In this document: piece by piece, positions 45,192 through 57,032 of the stretch | How positions within the stretch are numbered: the stretch's first letter is position 1 | How the letters are laid out: the number at the start of each line of letters is the position of its first letter | Position numbers and translations under genes: made by a program | The notes under the pieces: generated by a model | Told to the model about the DNA's origin: nothing | Database searches by the model: none | Seen by the model: the letters and a program-made list of their open reading frames with translations, nothing else | Assembly (NCBI GenBank): GCA_039654915.1 | Contig: CM077596.1 | Coordinates: 4,588,001 to 4,652,000 of the forward strand | From: Aquilaria yunnanensis | Lineage: Eukaryota; Streptophyta; Magnoliopsida; Malvales; Thymelaeaceae | DNA: 64,000 nucleotides | Direction of reading: 5' to 3'

Positions 45192-48100
45192 ATGCAATTC
45201 CACGACCGAGCTGACATTAGAAGGCTAACTATGCTATTTGCAACCCCCATTGGAGACGCAACTATATTTACCAACCAAGCGGTGGCATAATGAGGTTATA
45301 TGGTGACCTTGTGAAGGCCCATAGAAAATGCCATCTCACTAGCAAAGTCCAAAAAGTGTAGAAAGGCCTTTCAGGAAAATAAGGACGGCATGACTTTGCC
45401 TAAGGATATGGAGCTAGTAGATGTATCCCCTAGTAAGGTGATCAAGATTGGCAAAGACTTCCCATCTAAAGTAAGATAGATGTTCATTCTGGTTCTTAAA
45501 GAAAATATAAATGTATTTTCTTGGTCCCCTAGCGAGATGCTCAGGATAGACCCAGAAGTCATTATCCATAGCCTGCAAGTGGACCCTTCTGCCTAACTAG
45601 TATAGCAGAAAAAAAGCACTATGGCACCCGAGAGAGAATGGGAGAAGTAGGTAGGTTGCTGAAATCCGGAATCATTTGAGAGGTGTAATATCCCAAATGG
45701 CTCGCCAATGTGGTAATGGTAAAAAAGGAAAATAAAGACTAGCGCATGTGCATTGACTACACCAATATCAATGATGCCTGCCCAAAAGATTTGTTTCCCT
45801 TGCCATCCACAGATTAATTTTTTGATGCCACATCCGAATTCAAAATATTGTCTTTCATGGACACTTTTAATTCGGATGCACCCTAAAGATGAAGAAAAAA
45901 TGGCTTTTATAACAGGCGAGGCTGTTTGTTGCTACCAGCAAATGTTGTTTGGCCTAAAAAATGCTGGAGCCACCTACCAAAGGTTGATGAACCGCATCTT
46001 CATAGATCAAATAGGGATAAGTATGGAAGTCTATATGGATGACATTATTGTCAAAAGAAAGACCATAAATTAGCATCTTGATGACCTTCAGGAATCCTTC
46101 TAAAGGATGTGCCAATATAGCATGAAATTGAATCTCAGTAAGTGCACCCTGGGTACATTGTCTTTGAAAGGGGAATAGATGCCAACCCCGATAAAATTGA
46201 GGCCATCCTCATGATGCCTGACTTCAGAATAAGAAGGACATTCAGAAGCTAGCTATGAGGCTAACCACGCTAGGACGGTTTGTCTCACGATTTAGTGATA
46301 AATGTAAGCCATTTTTTCAAATATTAAAGAAAGAAGCAACCTTTGAGTGGATGGACAAATGCCATGAAGCATTCTAGTGGATAAAAGACTATCTGCAACA
46401 CCTCACTACAATATAATAACCGAAGCCTGATGAGCCCCTTGTGCTTTACTTAGCCATCACCGAAGACTCCATTAGTGTTATCCTCATCAGAGAAAGTGGA
46501 ACGGAATAATGGCCTAGTGTACTATGTCAATTGGACTCTCTAGGGGATAGAACCCAGATATCCCATGCTTTATAAAGTAGTTCTAGCCCTTTTTATGGCT
46601 TGTGAAAAATTATGACCATACTTCCAGACTGACCACATAACCATCAAAACAGAATTACTCTTACAGGATATCCTACAAAAACCAAATAAGTCAGGCAGAC
46701 TTACTAAGTGATGCATTGAATTGGGGGAATATGACATCCATTATGAGCCTCGGAAAGTTGTTAAGACACAAACCTTAGTAGATTTTGTGGCTGAGATGAT
46801 GCCAGGTGTAGAAACCTAGGAAGGGCAAACTAAAACACCCATTTGGGAAATGTATGTTGACAGGGCCTTGAGTCCTGAATACTAAGGTGCAGGCATCGTA
46901 CTTAAGGGCCCACTCAACTTAGAGGCTATGCTCACAATTATATTCTACTTCCCCATAACTAATAACATTGTGAAATATAAAGTCCTCCTTGTTGGGCTAT
47001 AGATGGGTAGTTAGGTGGGGGTGCGAAGTATACAGATATATAGTGACTCTCAATTAATAATGAATCAAGCCACGAGAATAGTAAGAGCAAAGGAGCCTGC
47101 TTATTACAAATACCTTAGCACAACGAAAGAGCTAATGAAAATGTTTGATCTTGTACAGGTTCAGAAGATCCCCAGGATCTAGAATGCTAGAGCTGACACC
47201 CTCTTAAAGGGACTAGGCTGTAATGAAAGTACTTATGGAGCCCTCAGTCCACTTGAGCCATGTAACGACACTCAAAGATGATTGGAGGGAGCAGATTAAA
47301 ATTTACCATGAGAAGGGTACACTGAGTGAAACTTTTGAGGAAAATGGGAAAATCAAGATCTAGGCAGGACGTTTCTTCATTATCGGATGAGGGCAATATA
47401 GAAGAGGGTTTGCTTCCCCTTTGTAGTGATGCCTAAGTTTGGTTAAGGGACATCACGTTCTACAAGAAATTCACCAAGGAGATTGTGTAGCACATATTGG
47501 TGCCAACACCTTAGCTCAAAAAGCTTTGAGACAAGGCTACTTTTAGCCTACAATCAGAATGGATGCTAAAGAGTTCATCAGTACATGTTGTAATTGTCAG
47601 CTCAATTCGATAACATAGAGGCTGCCCTCATCTGGTCTTTCCTTAGCAGTGGATCCTTGACCGTTTGCCATATTGGGGATAGATCTAGTTGGAGCACTAC
47701 CCATGGCTCCAAGTCAAGTTAAGTATTGTATTATGGTGATAGATTACTTCACCAATTGTTTGAAGCGAAGCCTTTAGCTTCTATCTTGATCAACCAAATC
47801 ATTAAGTTCTTATGAAAAAATATCATTTGCCATTTCGGGTGTCCACGAGCCATCATCACTGACAATGGAATGTAGTTTCACAACCAACAAGCTTGATGAT
47901 TTGCTGAAGACATGGGCATCCACCCCCACTTTGCTCATATCTTTCATCCCCAGTCCAATGGGCAAGTAGAGGTCATAAATAAGATGATAAAGGAAGGTTT
48001 AAAAAGGAGGTTGGGGAGGCCTAAGGCAAATGGGTGGAAGAAATACCAAGCATTTTGTAGGACTACCACACAACTCCATGAAGGCCTATTGGAGAATCAC

Positions 48101-48500
48101 CTTTCACAATGGCCTATAGAATCAATGCCCTTATACCTATGGAAATCTTTTACCTTACCTTGTGAACCAAAGCTTACAATCATACTCAGAACAAGGAAGC
48201 TCTTGAAGGAAATTTGGACCTGCTGGAAGAACTTAGGGAGGACGTGAAGGTTTGCATGAAAGCCTTTAGATAGTGAACTGCCCTAACTCACAGTTGAAGG
48301 GTGAAAGGAAAGGATATTCAAGTTTAAGGTCTGGCCCTTATTAAAGCTGAACTGACTGGCAAAACCTAGGGCATGGGCCGCTAAGACCAAATTAGGGTGG
48401 ACCTTACTTGGCCACAAAGAAACTTAGGGATGGAGTTTATGAGTTGGTAACTTTAGAAGGAAAAAAGCTACTTAAAAGCTATTACTTAGATGACTTGCCT
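45192..48500 (+). pseudogene. Tat-B RT, RNase H and integrase remnants
   Basis: RT pieces are MHPKDEEKMAFITGEAVCCY, LFGLKNAGATYQRLMNRIF and MEVYMDDIIVK (YMDD kept, 45753-46073). An RNase H trace at about 46845-47215 includes IQIYSDSQLIMNQATR. Integrase pieces are ALRQGYF, CCNCQL, ILGIDLVGALPMAPSQVKYC, IITDNGM and HPQSNGQVEVINKMIKEGLK (47912 onward, the third catalytic residue of the D,D35E set). The pol end YELVTLEGKKLLKSYYLDDL lies at about 48430-48500. There are stops in almost every segment. Confidence 0.82.
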
Positions 48501-48799
48501 TTTTACTTTTCTTAGATTATCGTAGAAACAATTATAGAAACAATCTATTATTTTACATTTCTGTACTTTAATTACTTATGAATAAAGAAGCACTCATCTC
48601 CCACTTCATGTTCTCATCACATAAAAACAAAGCTTCCAAATCACTTGAGAACCTAAGATCACGAGGGCCCCATACTTATGCAAAACATCATAATAGGCCA
48701 CTAAACATCCCAGTCATTCACAAACATAAAAGATAGAGACATTGCAAAAAATAGACCCCTTATTAAACAATTTCTTTATAAAGAATAAGAATTAAAGTA

Positions 48800-49690
48800 C
48801 TCTTTTATAATGAACAGAAAGCAAAGAAGGATTCCAACGAGACAGAAGCAAAAAAGAGGACAGGAGCTAAGAGCAAGGGCTCCTGAAATTCATCTGGAAA
48901 AAGGATCCTCATCAAGATCCTTTGCCAAGGCATCCTCGTAGAAGGTAGGAATCTCAGCTTTCCCCTAATTCGGCCAAGACTCGTAATCCAAACCCAGATC
49001 CTCGTAGGATAAGAGAAATGAGAGATCAAGGTTCAGATCAAGGTTGTGGAAAGAAAACCTTACTTGAATTATAGGAAGGCAGTCCTTTTGAGCCCCTTCT
49101 CCACCTTTAGAACAACCGAGCCAATCTTCTTCATACGAGCATTAGCCTTGGTCCGAAGGCGCTGGTACTTTGAATGGCTATTATGCCCAATGAAGCCAAG
49201 CCCCTCAATGTGCTCTACAAGGGGCATTGTAGAAGCAACTGAACTTGAGCTAGCCTCACCTACAACAGCCCTCAAGCCTAGTTGAGTGTACTTGTCAATT
49301 AGTAGAGTAAGCTCGACAACACCTATGTTGAACTCTACTGCTTTTAGCAAGGCCACCAAGTGATCGGCCTCCTTTCAAGCCTCAGCCCCATTATTCAGAG
49401 ATTGCTTTAGAGCCTTCCAAAGCTCCCCTACCTTCCCCTTTAGCTTATTGGCAACACCTTCCTTCACCTTCTTAGCCTCTTTTTCTCTCTTGAGGTCTTT
49501 TGCAAGTACCTTACTAGCGCTTCGTTTACTTTCAGCTCTAGCTGAAGGAAGCCAACATTCTTCCGCAAAGCCTCAAGTTCAAATTGAAGGGCCTTTTCCC
49601 AAGCCGCCCAATGTTCCCCTAAACCATAGACAACGATGGCTCCTACCAAACTAAGATTTGTTAGTAAGATAAAACATCTCAAGCACGAAA
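48800..49690 (-). pseudogene. Tat-B antisense ORF remnant (coiled coil)
   Basis: Minus-strand pieces read EHWAAWEKALQFELEALRKN VGFLQLELKVNEALVRYL at 49460-49620, a clear heptad-rich coiled coil, and later LKAVEFNIGVVELTLLIDKY and KYQRLRTKANARMKKIGSVV at 49070-49360. Position and character match the antisense ORF of Tat-A (62196-64000). The function of this ORF in Tat elements is not established. Confidence 0.6.
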
Positions 49691-50159
49691 ATAAGTGATG
49701 TAGTGTATTTGGAGAAGGCTTTAGCCTATGCTCATTAGCCGACTCTATTCTGCCTAAAGGGTATATGCTAGAAACTATTGATACTTAGGGGTCCTTAACC
49801 CCTCTAGGATGCAATGGTAGATGTTGGATTAATCCTCATGGATTGACTCTTCACTATCCACAAAAGGTCAAAGACCTAGTCAGGCGCAATCCTCTTTGAG
49901 CCAAGTCTCTTTTTGCATCAGGCTTCATGTAGGGATCAAGTTGCTTGGTTGGGAGCATTCATCCAGCTTCAATTCAGGTAGCCTTCCTCGAGCAGATGGG
50001 GCTTTCTCAAAGATGACCCTTGTAGGAACCCAGGGGGGAGGAGGTAAGGTGGAAGGTGCGTCCTTTGAAGCCTTAGTGCCTCCTTCTACTTCTAGGAAAC
50101 TATTGGGTCTTTGATAAGGGGATTCTTAGATGACCTTGCATGTTTTTCTGAAGCTGCTA

Positions 50160-52905
50160 TATGACAACTTTCCTAGTCAACGACTGGCTTTAACCGATTA
50201 AGTGTATTTTATTTAAGTATTTACATTTAATTACCTCAAGTTAGCATCTTATTAAGTAAGAAAGACAAGCAAAGTATAAGTAAATATGAGTTCTTATGTG
50301 TGATTTGACACCTAAAAGTCAAAAGGGTAAAATAGTAATTTTTTACCAAAGTGAGTGTCATGACTGTAATTTTGATGAAATTAGAGTCATGTAAGGAATT
50401 TTTACTAATTAAATTAAGACCATAAGTTATCCTAACTATTAGAACCATTATTTGAAAGAAGATTGCAAAAATTGCACTAAATGCTCAATTGAATCATTTA
50501 CGTTTTAAGTGGCTTAATTGTCCAAGAGGCTAAGTGTGAATGGCTTATGATCATTCTGTAGGACCAAGGAAGGATGGTTTTAGGTGTGTGGTTAGTGGCC
50601 AAAGTGAAACAATAGGGAACTTGAGAAGGGAAAGGCAAGAAAATAAGAATTATCCTTTAAGGGAGTGGTGAAGATATTTTTGGGCAAGTTTGACTTCCAT
50701 TTGCCATTTCTTCCTTCCCCAATTCTATGGCTCCTTCTCTCCACCAGATATTTCGCTCCAAACCTTCCTAATTCCACAATTTTCCATCAAATTTGAAGGT
50801 CCTAAGGTGAATTCAAGAAGCCTCAAACTCATTTTTGGTGTATTAGCTTTAATTTAGCTCTTTGATGCTTGTTTTGGTTTTAAAACCTAAGGTAAGCTTT
50901 TTGGTTTGGTTTGAACTAGTTATAAGTTGTTTGAGAAGCTATAAATGGTCTTGATTTGAAGTTCTTGGTGCCATATCACATTGATTTTAGGTCTGGAACT
51001 CAAGAGAGCTAAGTTGAGCTCAAGTGTGCTTGTGCTTTGTCCTTGCTTTATGGCTAAATTTGAGGTAAGGGTTCAAGTTAATTTAGCTCAAATAATGAAT
51101 AAAAATATAGTATTAAATTTGGGAATAAATTAGAAACAAAACCCATGTGAATCGGCTTTGGGTATTGAAAGATTGAGCAAGTTTTATGCATGATAGTGTA
51201 TAGTTGCATAATGCTGGAAGAGCATTGGCGATGCATCTTCGTGGCAACATGAGTTGGTAACATGTCATTGGTGACTTCCTTGGGAACTTGAGAACTGATG
51301 CTTTTGGTGACGTATCCCCAAGGCTCAAGTCCCTTAAGCTCGGGGCATCCTAAGAATGTCTTAATCTCCCAGTTATCATCCCTAGGCTATTCTGAGCTAT
51401 TCTGTAGCCTAAGTTGGGTCTAAAACTCATTTATAAGTTAAGAACTATGCATTATTTAAGTGGTAGCTAAGTGGTGTGGTTAAGGTAGGGCTAAGTATAG
51501 TGGCAAAAGGGTGAAAGTGCTCAAGTTGCTAAAGGAGCATTAAGGGGATTAAGCTGGGTTTCGAAGTCTTCACTGCCTAAAAGTTAGGACATAGTCCTTT
51601 GGGAAAATGAAGAAGAAACCTAAGAGGATCCTAACTGAACCATGTGGTTTGGTAAGTGAGCTACTAAGGAACTCTAAGCTAGGCTCTAAGAGCTTGGCAA
51701 GTCGGACCACATAAGATGACTACCTTGTACAATAAGTTAAAGGTAAGACAGGTAAGATTTGGGAGGAGGTGATGGCCTACTCTAAGACCTATAAATGGGA
51801 CTTAAGGGAGGTAAAGGATTTGGGATATAAGGGCTAGTGTCCCAAGTACCTCCGTCGTATGAGCTCACAATAAGAATAAGACACTTAAGGTAGAAGAAGT
51901 CCCAAGGCTTGTGAATGTTGCATATCATACATTCAAACATTTCATACCTTTTATGCCATTGTCTTGTGTTGATTGGTGGTTGGTTGTTTGTTTGTTGCAT
52001 GCCATATTTGTGTGCTTGCTTACTGTCTTCCTTGTAGCCACCAAGGGACCTTTACTGAGTACATTCACATACTTACTCCCTTAAGTTTGTTGCACAGGTT
52101 CTAACACTAAGACTAACAACTAAGTGGATAGTTGTAGGCTAAGTTTCCCCTTTTTGTAGGTACTTATTCTCCAGAATCTTTAAGATTTTAAGTTTCCTTG
52201 AGTGTGAAGCTTTGTACTAAGTGTTATGCCTTCACAGTTTAGAGGCTAAGTGGTGCATAAGGATAAGAAAGAGGCTTGCACTTTAAGCTTGGTAACTCAA
52301 ACATAGGGCTCAAGTGATGGATCTTGATTAAGGATTTTGTCTTGTTTTTGTATAATACTTTGTGTACTAAGATATTGCCTTTATAGGATACATTGTGGTG
52401 TTAAGTTTGTTGCACAGGTTTTAACACTAAGACTAACAACTAAGTGGATAGTTGTAGGCTAAGTTTCCCCTTTTTGTAGGTACTTATTCTCCAGAATCTT
52501 TAAGATTTTAAGTTTCCTTGAGTGTTAAGCTTTGTACTAAGTGTTATGCCTTCACAGTTTAGAGGCTAAGTGGTGCATAAGGATAAGAAAGGGGCTTGCA
52601 CTTTGAGCTTGGTAACTGAAACGTAGGGCTCAAGTGATGGATCTTGATTAAGGATTTTGTCTTGTTTTTGTATAGTACTTTGTGTACTAAGATATTGCCT
52701 TTATAGGATACATTGTGGTGTTAAACCATTGAGTTACTTTTGGGTGCATGCTAGTGTAATAGAATGTGCACAAACTATTACTTGAAGTTGAAGTAAATAG
52801 TATTTCATTGTCTTGGCATGATTTAAGTACTTTTTAAATACAATACTAGAGCGATGTTTTCTTAAATGGTTTACTTAATTGTTTGTGTTGCCAAGACAAT
52901 GTTAG
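50160..52905 (+). repeat. LTR of the same family as the solo LTR at 29311, incomplete
   Basis: The start TATGACAACTTTCCTAGTCA aligns with TGTGACGGCTCTCCTAGTTG of the first copy. Similarity continues throughout: CCTAGCTATTAGAACCATC-like, GGGACTTAAGGGAGGTAAAG, CAAGTACCTCCGTCGTATGA, TACTGAGTACATTCACATAC. The last part, corresponding to about 31675-31838 of the first copy, is missing because copia-2 inserts at 52906. It contains a 320-bp tandem duplication. Whether it is a solo LTR or belongs to a full element cannot be told within the window. Confidence 0.8.
52081..52720 (+). repeat. 320-bp tandem duplication inside the LTR
   Basis: Copy one is 52081-52400 and copy two 52401-52720, both starting TTAAGTTTGTTGCACAGGTT and ending GGATACATTGTGGTG, with only a handful of differences. 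The homologous region of the LTR at 29311 has one copy, so the duplication arose in this lineage or copy. Confidence 0.92.
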
Positions 52906-54315
52906 TGTTGGGCCCAAAAGCCAATCATGAGATGATTGTATTTTTGCACATTGAGTCATGATATTTTATTAAGGCATTAATCCAGCAATTATGTTTGTTG
53001 TTTTGTTTCTGCATAACTTAACAAACATAATTGTAACCCTAAAATAATGATATTCTTAAACGTCCCTGGTCTAGTATTATTATAGAGCGGGTTGCAATAA
53101 TATATAACGACTAGCATATGTGGAGACTAATATGAGATATGTAGTCTACATATGGGTACAAGTTGGAGAACTTGTGTACTGGACCGGCCCACCATGAGAA
53201 CACTACATGGATCGTTATATGAGTGTCATAAGTGATTCTCATAGTGATCATGGTATATGTAGTCCTTTGACTTAAGATCATCAAGGTTCCCTACATGTGA
53301 GTCACATACTTTGATACTTTCCTTTGTTGCTTGTAACTGAGTGAACTTGAAGGAGGTCAATGGGTATGTCACATATCATGCGAAGGGATTTGTATGATCA
53401 AGATGGGATTTGTTCCTCGTATGTAACGGGAGTGATATCTTCGGGCCCCTTGATAGAGTGGGACTTAGAAAATGCATGGCCATACTCGGATGAGTTGATA
53501 TATGATATCAATGTCATGAGTTTAAGTTGGTCTACTCGGTAATCAAGAAACCAAAGATTGGGCTATACGAGAGTGACACATTCCATGTCTCGTGCTTAGT
53601 CTTGATATCTTGGACAAAGGGACAATGGCATATATCGATGATGATCATAAAGGTTTAGTCGATTCACCGACAATCTTGTCACTTGGGTAGCAATGATGTG
53701 TTGCTAGACACCGCTCATTGCTTATGATCATAAATGTGATTTATGATCATTGCCAACATGGAAAAAGCCTATTGGGTCGCACACATAGAGTTATTTGGAT
53801 CATTAGAGTGCATGGGCTAATTATTTGGGTTATGGTTTCTCTTTAATTTCGTATTAATAATGGGCCCAAGAGTTGAGCCATTATTAAGCCCGAAATTAAA
53901 TCCTAATTGGATTAGGGCTTTGAAACCCATTAGGCCTGGAAGTTGAGTCTCACTATAAATACAACTTTTAAGTGAGAAATTTGCAGGTCTCCTTGCCCTA
54001 GCTTCCCAAAAGGACAGGCACACTCTTCTCTTGCAATTCCTTGGAGGACACAAGCTAGCACTGCGAGCGCAAGAGAAACGCATCTGCCGGGACGTGGTGG
54101 AAGCATGGTGATCCCGAGAGGCTCGTGTGGATACCATAGAGAGCCTGAACACATCAACTGTTCAGGTTTTGTGATTCGACTCTACAATTGAGTGAGAGAT
54201 CTCAACCGAAAATTAGGTATGAAAATTTTTGAACACCCGGTTTACCCCGTTTCACTTGGATCCTGGAGGGTTTTGGTTAAATTCTGCTGCGCTGTTTGGC
54301 TCCCGAAACCCATCA
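52906..54315 (+). repeat. copia-2 5' LTR (1.41 kb)
   Basis: It starts TGTTGGGCCCAAAAGCC and ends CCCGAAACCCATCA, with nearly inverted ends (TGTTGGG against CCCATCA). A TATAAATA box is at 53954-53961. A 1.4-kb LTR is long for a copia element. Confidence 0.8.
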
Positions 54316-54316
54316 G

Positions 54317-54328
54317 TGGTATCAGAGC
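54317..54328 (+). promoter_or_regulatory. copia-2 primer binding site
   Basis: TGGTATCAGAGC lies one base after the LTR and is complementary to initiator methionine tRNA. Confidence 0.9.
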
Positions 54329-55690
54329 TACTGGTGAAACCCTAAATCGGGATTGATGTTGAATCGCATGATGTTATGTGGTCGGTTGCTTTTCTGCCAT
54401 GATTAATTAGATTGATTCATGATGCATGAAACCAGAACTCGTAATGAACATATGACATATTGAAGAAATGACACTAATTAGTTAATGAGATTAACTCGAA
54501 ATTGAATGGTATGAGATACCTATATGGATTAGGATTCTTGCAATAGTTGCAAAACCCTAGCTTGGTTCGGATTTGGCCTATTTGGGCACCAAAAGTAAGG
54601 TATTTTTTGGTGGCTCGAATGGGGGAGTTTCAGGTGCCACATAAATAAAAACTGGTTAATCAACGCGCGAAAATTGGCATGCATCTTTGTTGAATGAGAT
54701 TTGACATGATATGCTGATTGGTGTTTGAAGCATGGTGCATGGTTATAACCCTTGATTGGTTGTACTTGTAAATACGGCCTACGAGTCATGTCTTCTCTTA
54801 TCACTCTCATTGTACATTCTCTTCTCACCTTACTCCCCTCGAATGTAACTCGAGGTTTCTATTATTGATGTAATGGTACATTATGGGATCATCCAAGGTG
54901 GTGTGTCCAAGGATCATGCAATGAGGTATGTCCAAGGAGGTGACAACAAAAGGGCAGCCAAGAAAGGAAGAAAAGGAGCTTGTGAAGACTCTTTTCTTTT
55001 CTTAGGCTTTTATGATATTCTCATTGGCTTGAGAATATCGCATAGTTTGGGCTATAACCATGTCACATTTATTTTCTTGAACGCATGAGTTGCATGTTTT
55101 ATATTTGTATGCGATGCATGTATAAGACAACCGGAGATAACAAATTGGTGAGATCAAATGAAAAATCCCTCAAACAAATATTAAGTCATTAAATGTGATG
55201 CCTTCCAAATGTTGGCACTCATCAAGACTTTGATCAACATTAGGTGGGTTTGCCAAAGCAAAGCACTTATGTTCATCTTGGTAAGGCGCGATGGGATAAT
55301 AGTGATATCCAAATTGCTAACTTTGGGCCCGACTTAACTAAGTCATCCTAATAGGATTAGGGACTTAGAGGCATAGAGTTGGGCTTAAGCTCATGAGTAG
55401 AGCTTGGACAAGTGTTGTTCACCCAACTATCCAAGAGTTGCATAAGATGCAATTGGCAAAGAGTTGCCTACCTAAATAGCTGTAACTTGAGAGAAAAGCC
55501 AAAGCTGACTTAGGTTGTGGTCAAATATGGATCTTGGCCCACTAGAATGCCTTAGCGCCGAGGTGTTCCGAAATAATATCAAGGGTTATTATTGTGAGGA
55601 AAATAGTGGGAGTATCGTTTAATAAAAGTCCTTATTAAATGAATTAAAATACATGACTCTTACACTGCATATTTACTGTTGTAGATAATC

Positions 55691-56345
55691 ATGGCACAAA
55701 ACACATCGACACTTTCGTTGCGATCGATCCTTGAGAAGGAAAAACTGAATGGGACCAACTTTCTCAAATGGTACTGAAACTTGAGGATAGTCCTCAAGCA
55801 AGAGAGAAAGGCTTATGCCCTAGAGCAGCCCATTCCGAATGAGCCTGCTGCCACTGCTCCAAGAGCTGAAAGGGATGCTCATAAGAGGCATTCTGATGAT
55901 GCTTTGGATGTTGCATGCCTCATGCTTATTACCATGGAATTTGAGCTTCAGAAGCAACATGAGAACATGGGGGCGTTTGATATGATCGAACATCTCAAAA
56001 TGCTTTTCCAAGAGCAAGCTAGGCATGAGAGGTTTGAGACCTCTAAGGCATTGCTTCAGTGTAAGATGCCTGAGGGAAGTCCCATGGGTCCTCATGTGCT
56101 CAAGATGATTGGGTACATTGAGAATCTTGAGAATTTGGGATTTGCACTTCAGAAAGAGTTGGCTATCGATGTAGTTTTGCAATCGTTGCCAGAAAGCTAC
56201 AGTCAGTTCGTCATGAACTATAACATGAACGACCTTAACAAGTCCCTTCCTGAATTGCTCAACATGTTGAGAACTACTGAGCAAAACCTTAAGAAGGCTG
56301 ATAGCCGAAGGGCTACCGTCCCTTTCAGTACACACCTCCTGCCAA
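55691..56345 (+). pseudogene. copia-2 gag (UBN2 type), N-terminal part
   Basis: ATG 55691 starts MAQNTSTLSLRSILEKEKLN GTNFLKWY; an in-frame TGA follows at 55775-55777. Beyond it is the gag helix series: DALDVACLMLITMEFELQKQ, AFDMIEHLKMLFQEQARHER, GSPMGPHVLKMIGYIENLE, LQSLPESYSQFVMNYNMNDL, LPELLNMLRTTEQNLKKA. The zinc knuckle and all of pol are missing because the frame ends at the junction with Tat-A near 56310-56345. The leader 54330-55690 holds no supported gene. Confidence 0.88.
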
Positions 56346-57000
56346 AAATTTAGCCAGAGAGCCTGATGTCACCCGAAAGAGGCACTGTCACTGACCTCGG
56401 AAAGAGCGAAGTCAAAGTGCCTCGCACTTGGGACTTCGGCTAATACGTCAGGGACTTCAAGGACGTTACCGGCTCCCTCGGGGAACCAAACGGATCGCCT
56501 TCGGAGGCGAAGATCCAGCTATCCCAAGCAGGAGAAGAATCTCCCCGAAGGCGGAACCCCCGAACCAGGGAACTCCCCGAACTACGGGTACATTTCCCGA
56601 AGAAGGACGTCTGTACCAAAGGACGACCTCACCAAGAGGACCTCGGGAGTACGGTAGTAGCATTTAAGAAGCCTCTGGCATGTCGCCCACAGGGCTACAC
56701 GCCGCCTGGAACGATGGTCTGACGCGCCGACACCGTCCAAGTCGTATCACGACCTGTCTCGGTCTCAAACCCGAGGAGCCTACAAAACGGCTACCTGTCC
56801 CCTACGCCCGAAAATACGGATCGCATCCAACCGAACACGTGTCACGATCTGAACGGGCTAGGCACCTCTATAAATACCAGGAAACAGGACTTGGCAAAGT
56901 ATCGGACCCTCTCTCCCTGAAAAAACACACACAGGCAAGGCCATCTGACCTCCTAGTGTTCCTCCTCTATCTTCTCTCAGGACACTGATTTGGGCGTCGG
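56346..57000 (+). repeat. Tat-A 5' LTR (U3-R, U5 incomplete)
   Basis: A likely start is TGTCACCCGAAAGAGGC near 56366. A TATAAATA box lies at 56869-56876, and the R/U5 phrase CACTGATTTGGGCGTCGGAG G at 56982 onward is the type seen in Tat LTRs. The gag ATG lies only about 35 bp further, so U5, PBS and leader are mostly missing. The exact ends cannot be fixed without the 3' LTR. Confidence 0.6.
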
Positions 57001-57032
57001 AGGTTCCTCCCCAAACGGTGGTCGAAGCAGCC

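Larger units (their letters stand above)
42901..50159 (+). mobile_element. Tat-lineage Ty3/gypsy element (Tat-B), heavily decayed
   Basis: It has a 5' LTR (42901-43247), a PBS, traces of gag, protease, RT, RNase H and integrase in order on the + strand, and an antisense coiled-coil ORF remnant behind them. Domain order RT-RNase H-INT identifies Ty3/gypsy; the PBS type and the antisense ORF identify the Tat lineage. No 3' LTR is seen before the next LTR family begins at 50160, so the right end is either beyond the nested insertions or lost. Dozens of stops make it an old copy. Confidence 0.8.
52906..56345 (+). mobile_element. Ty1/copia element (copia-2), left part, cut by Tat-A
   Basis: A long 5' LTR (52906-54315), a PBS, an untranslated leader of about 1.36 kb and the first 200 codons of gag are present. 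Then sequence changes abruptly to a Tat LTR. The pol region and 3' LTR must lie beyond the window, or are lost. Five bases, GTTAG, precede the LTR and should recur after the 3' LTR. Confidence 0.85.
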
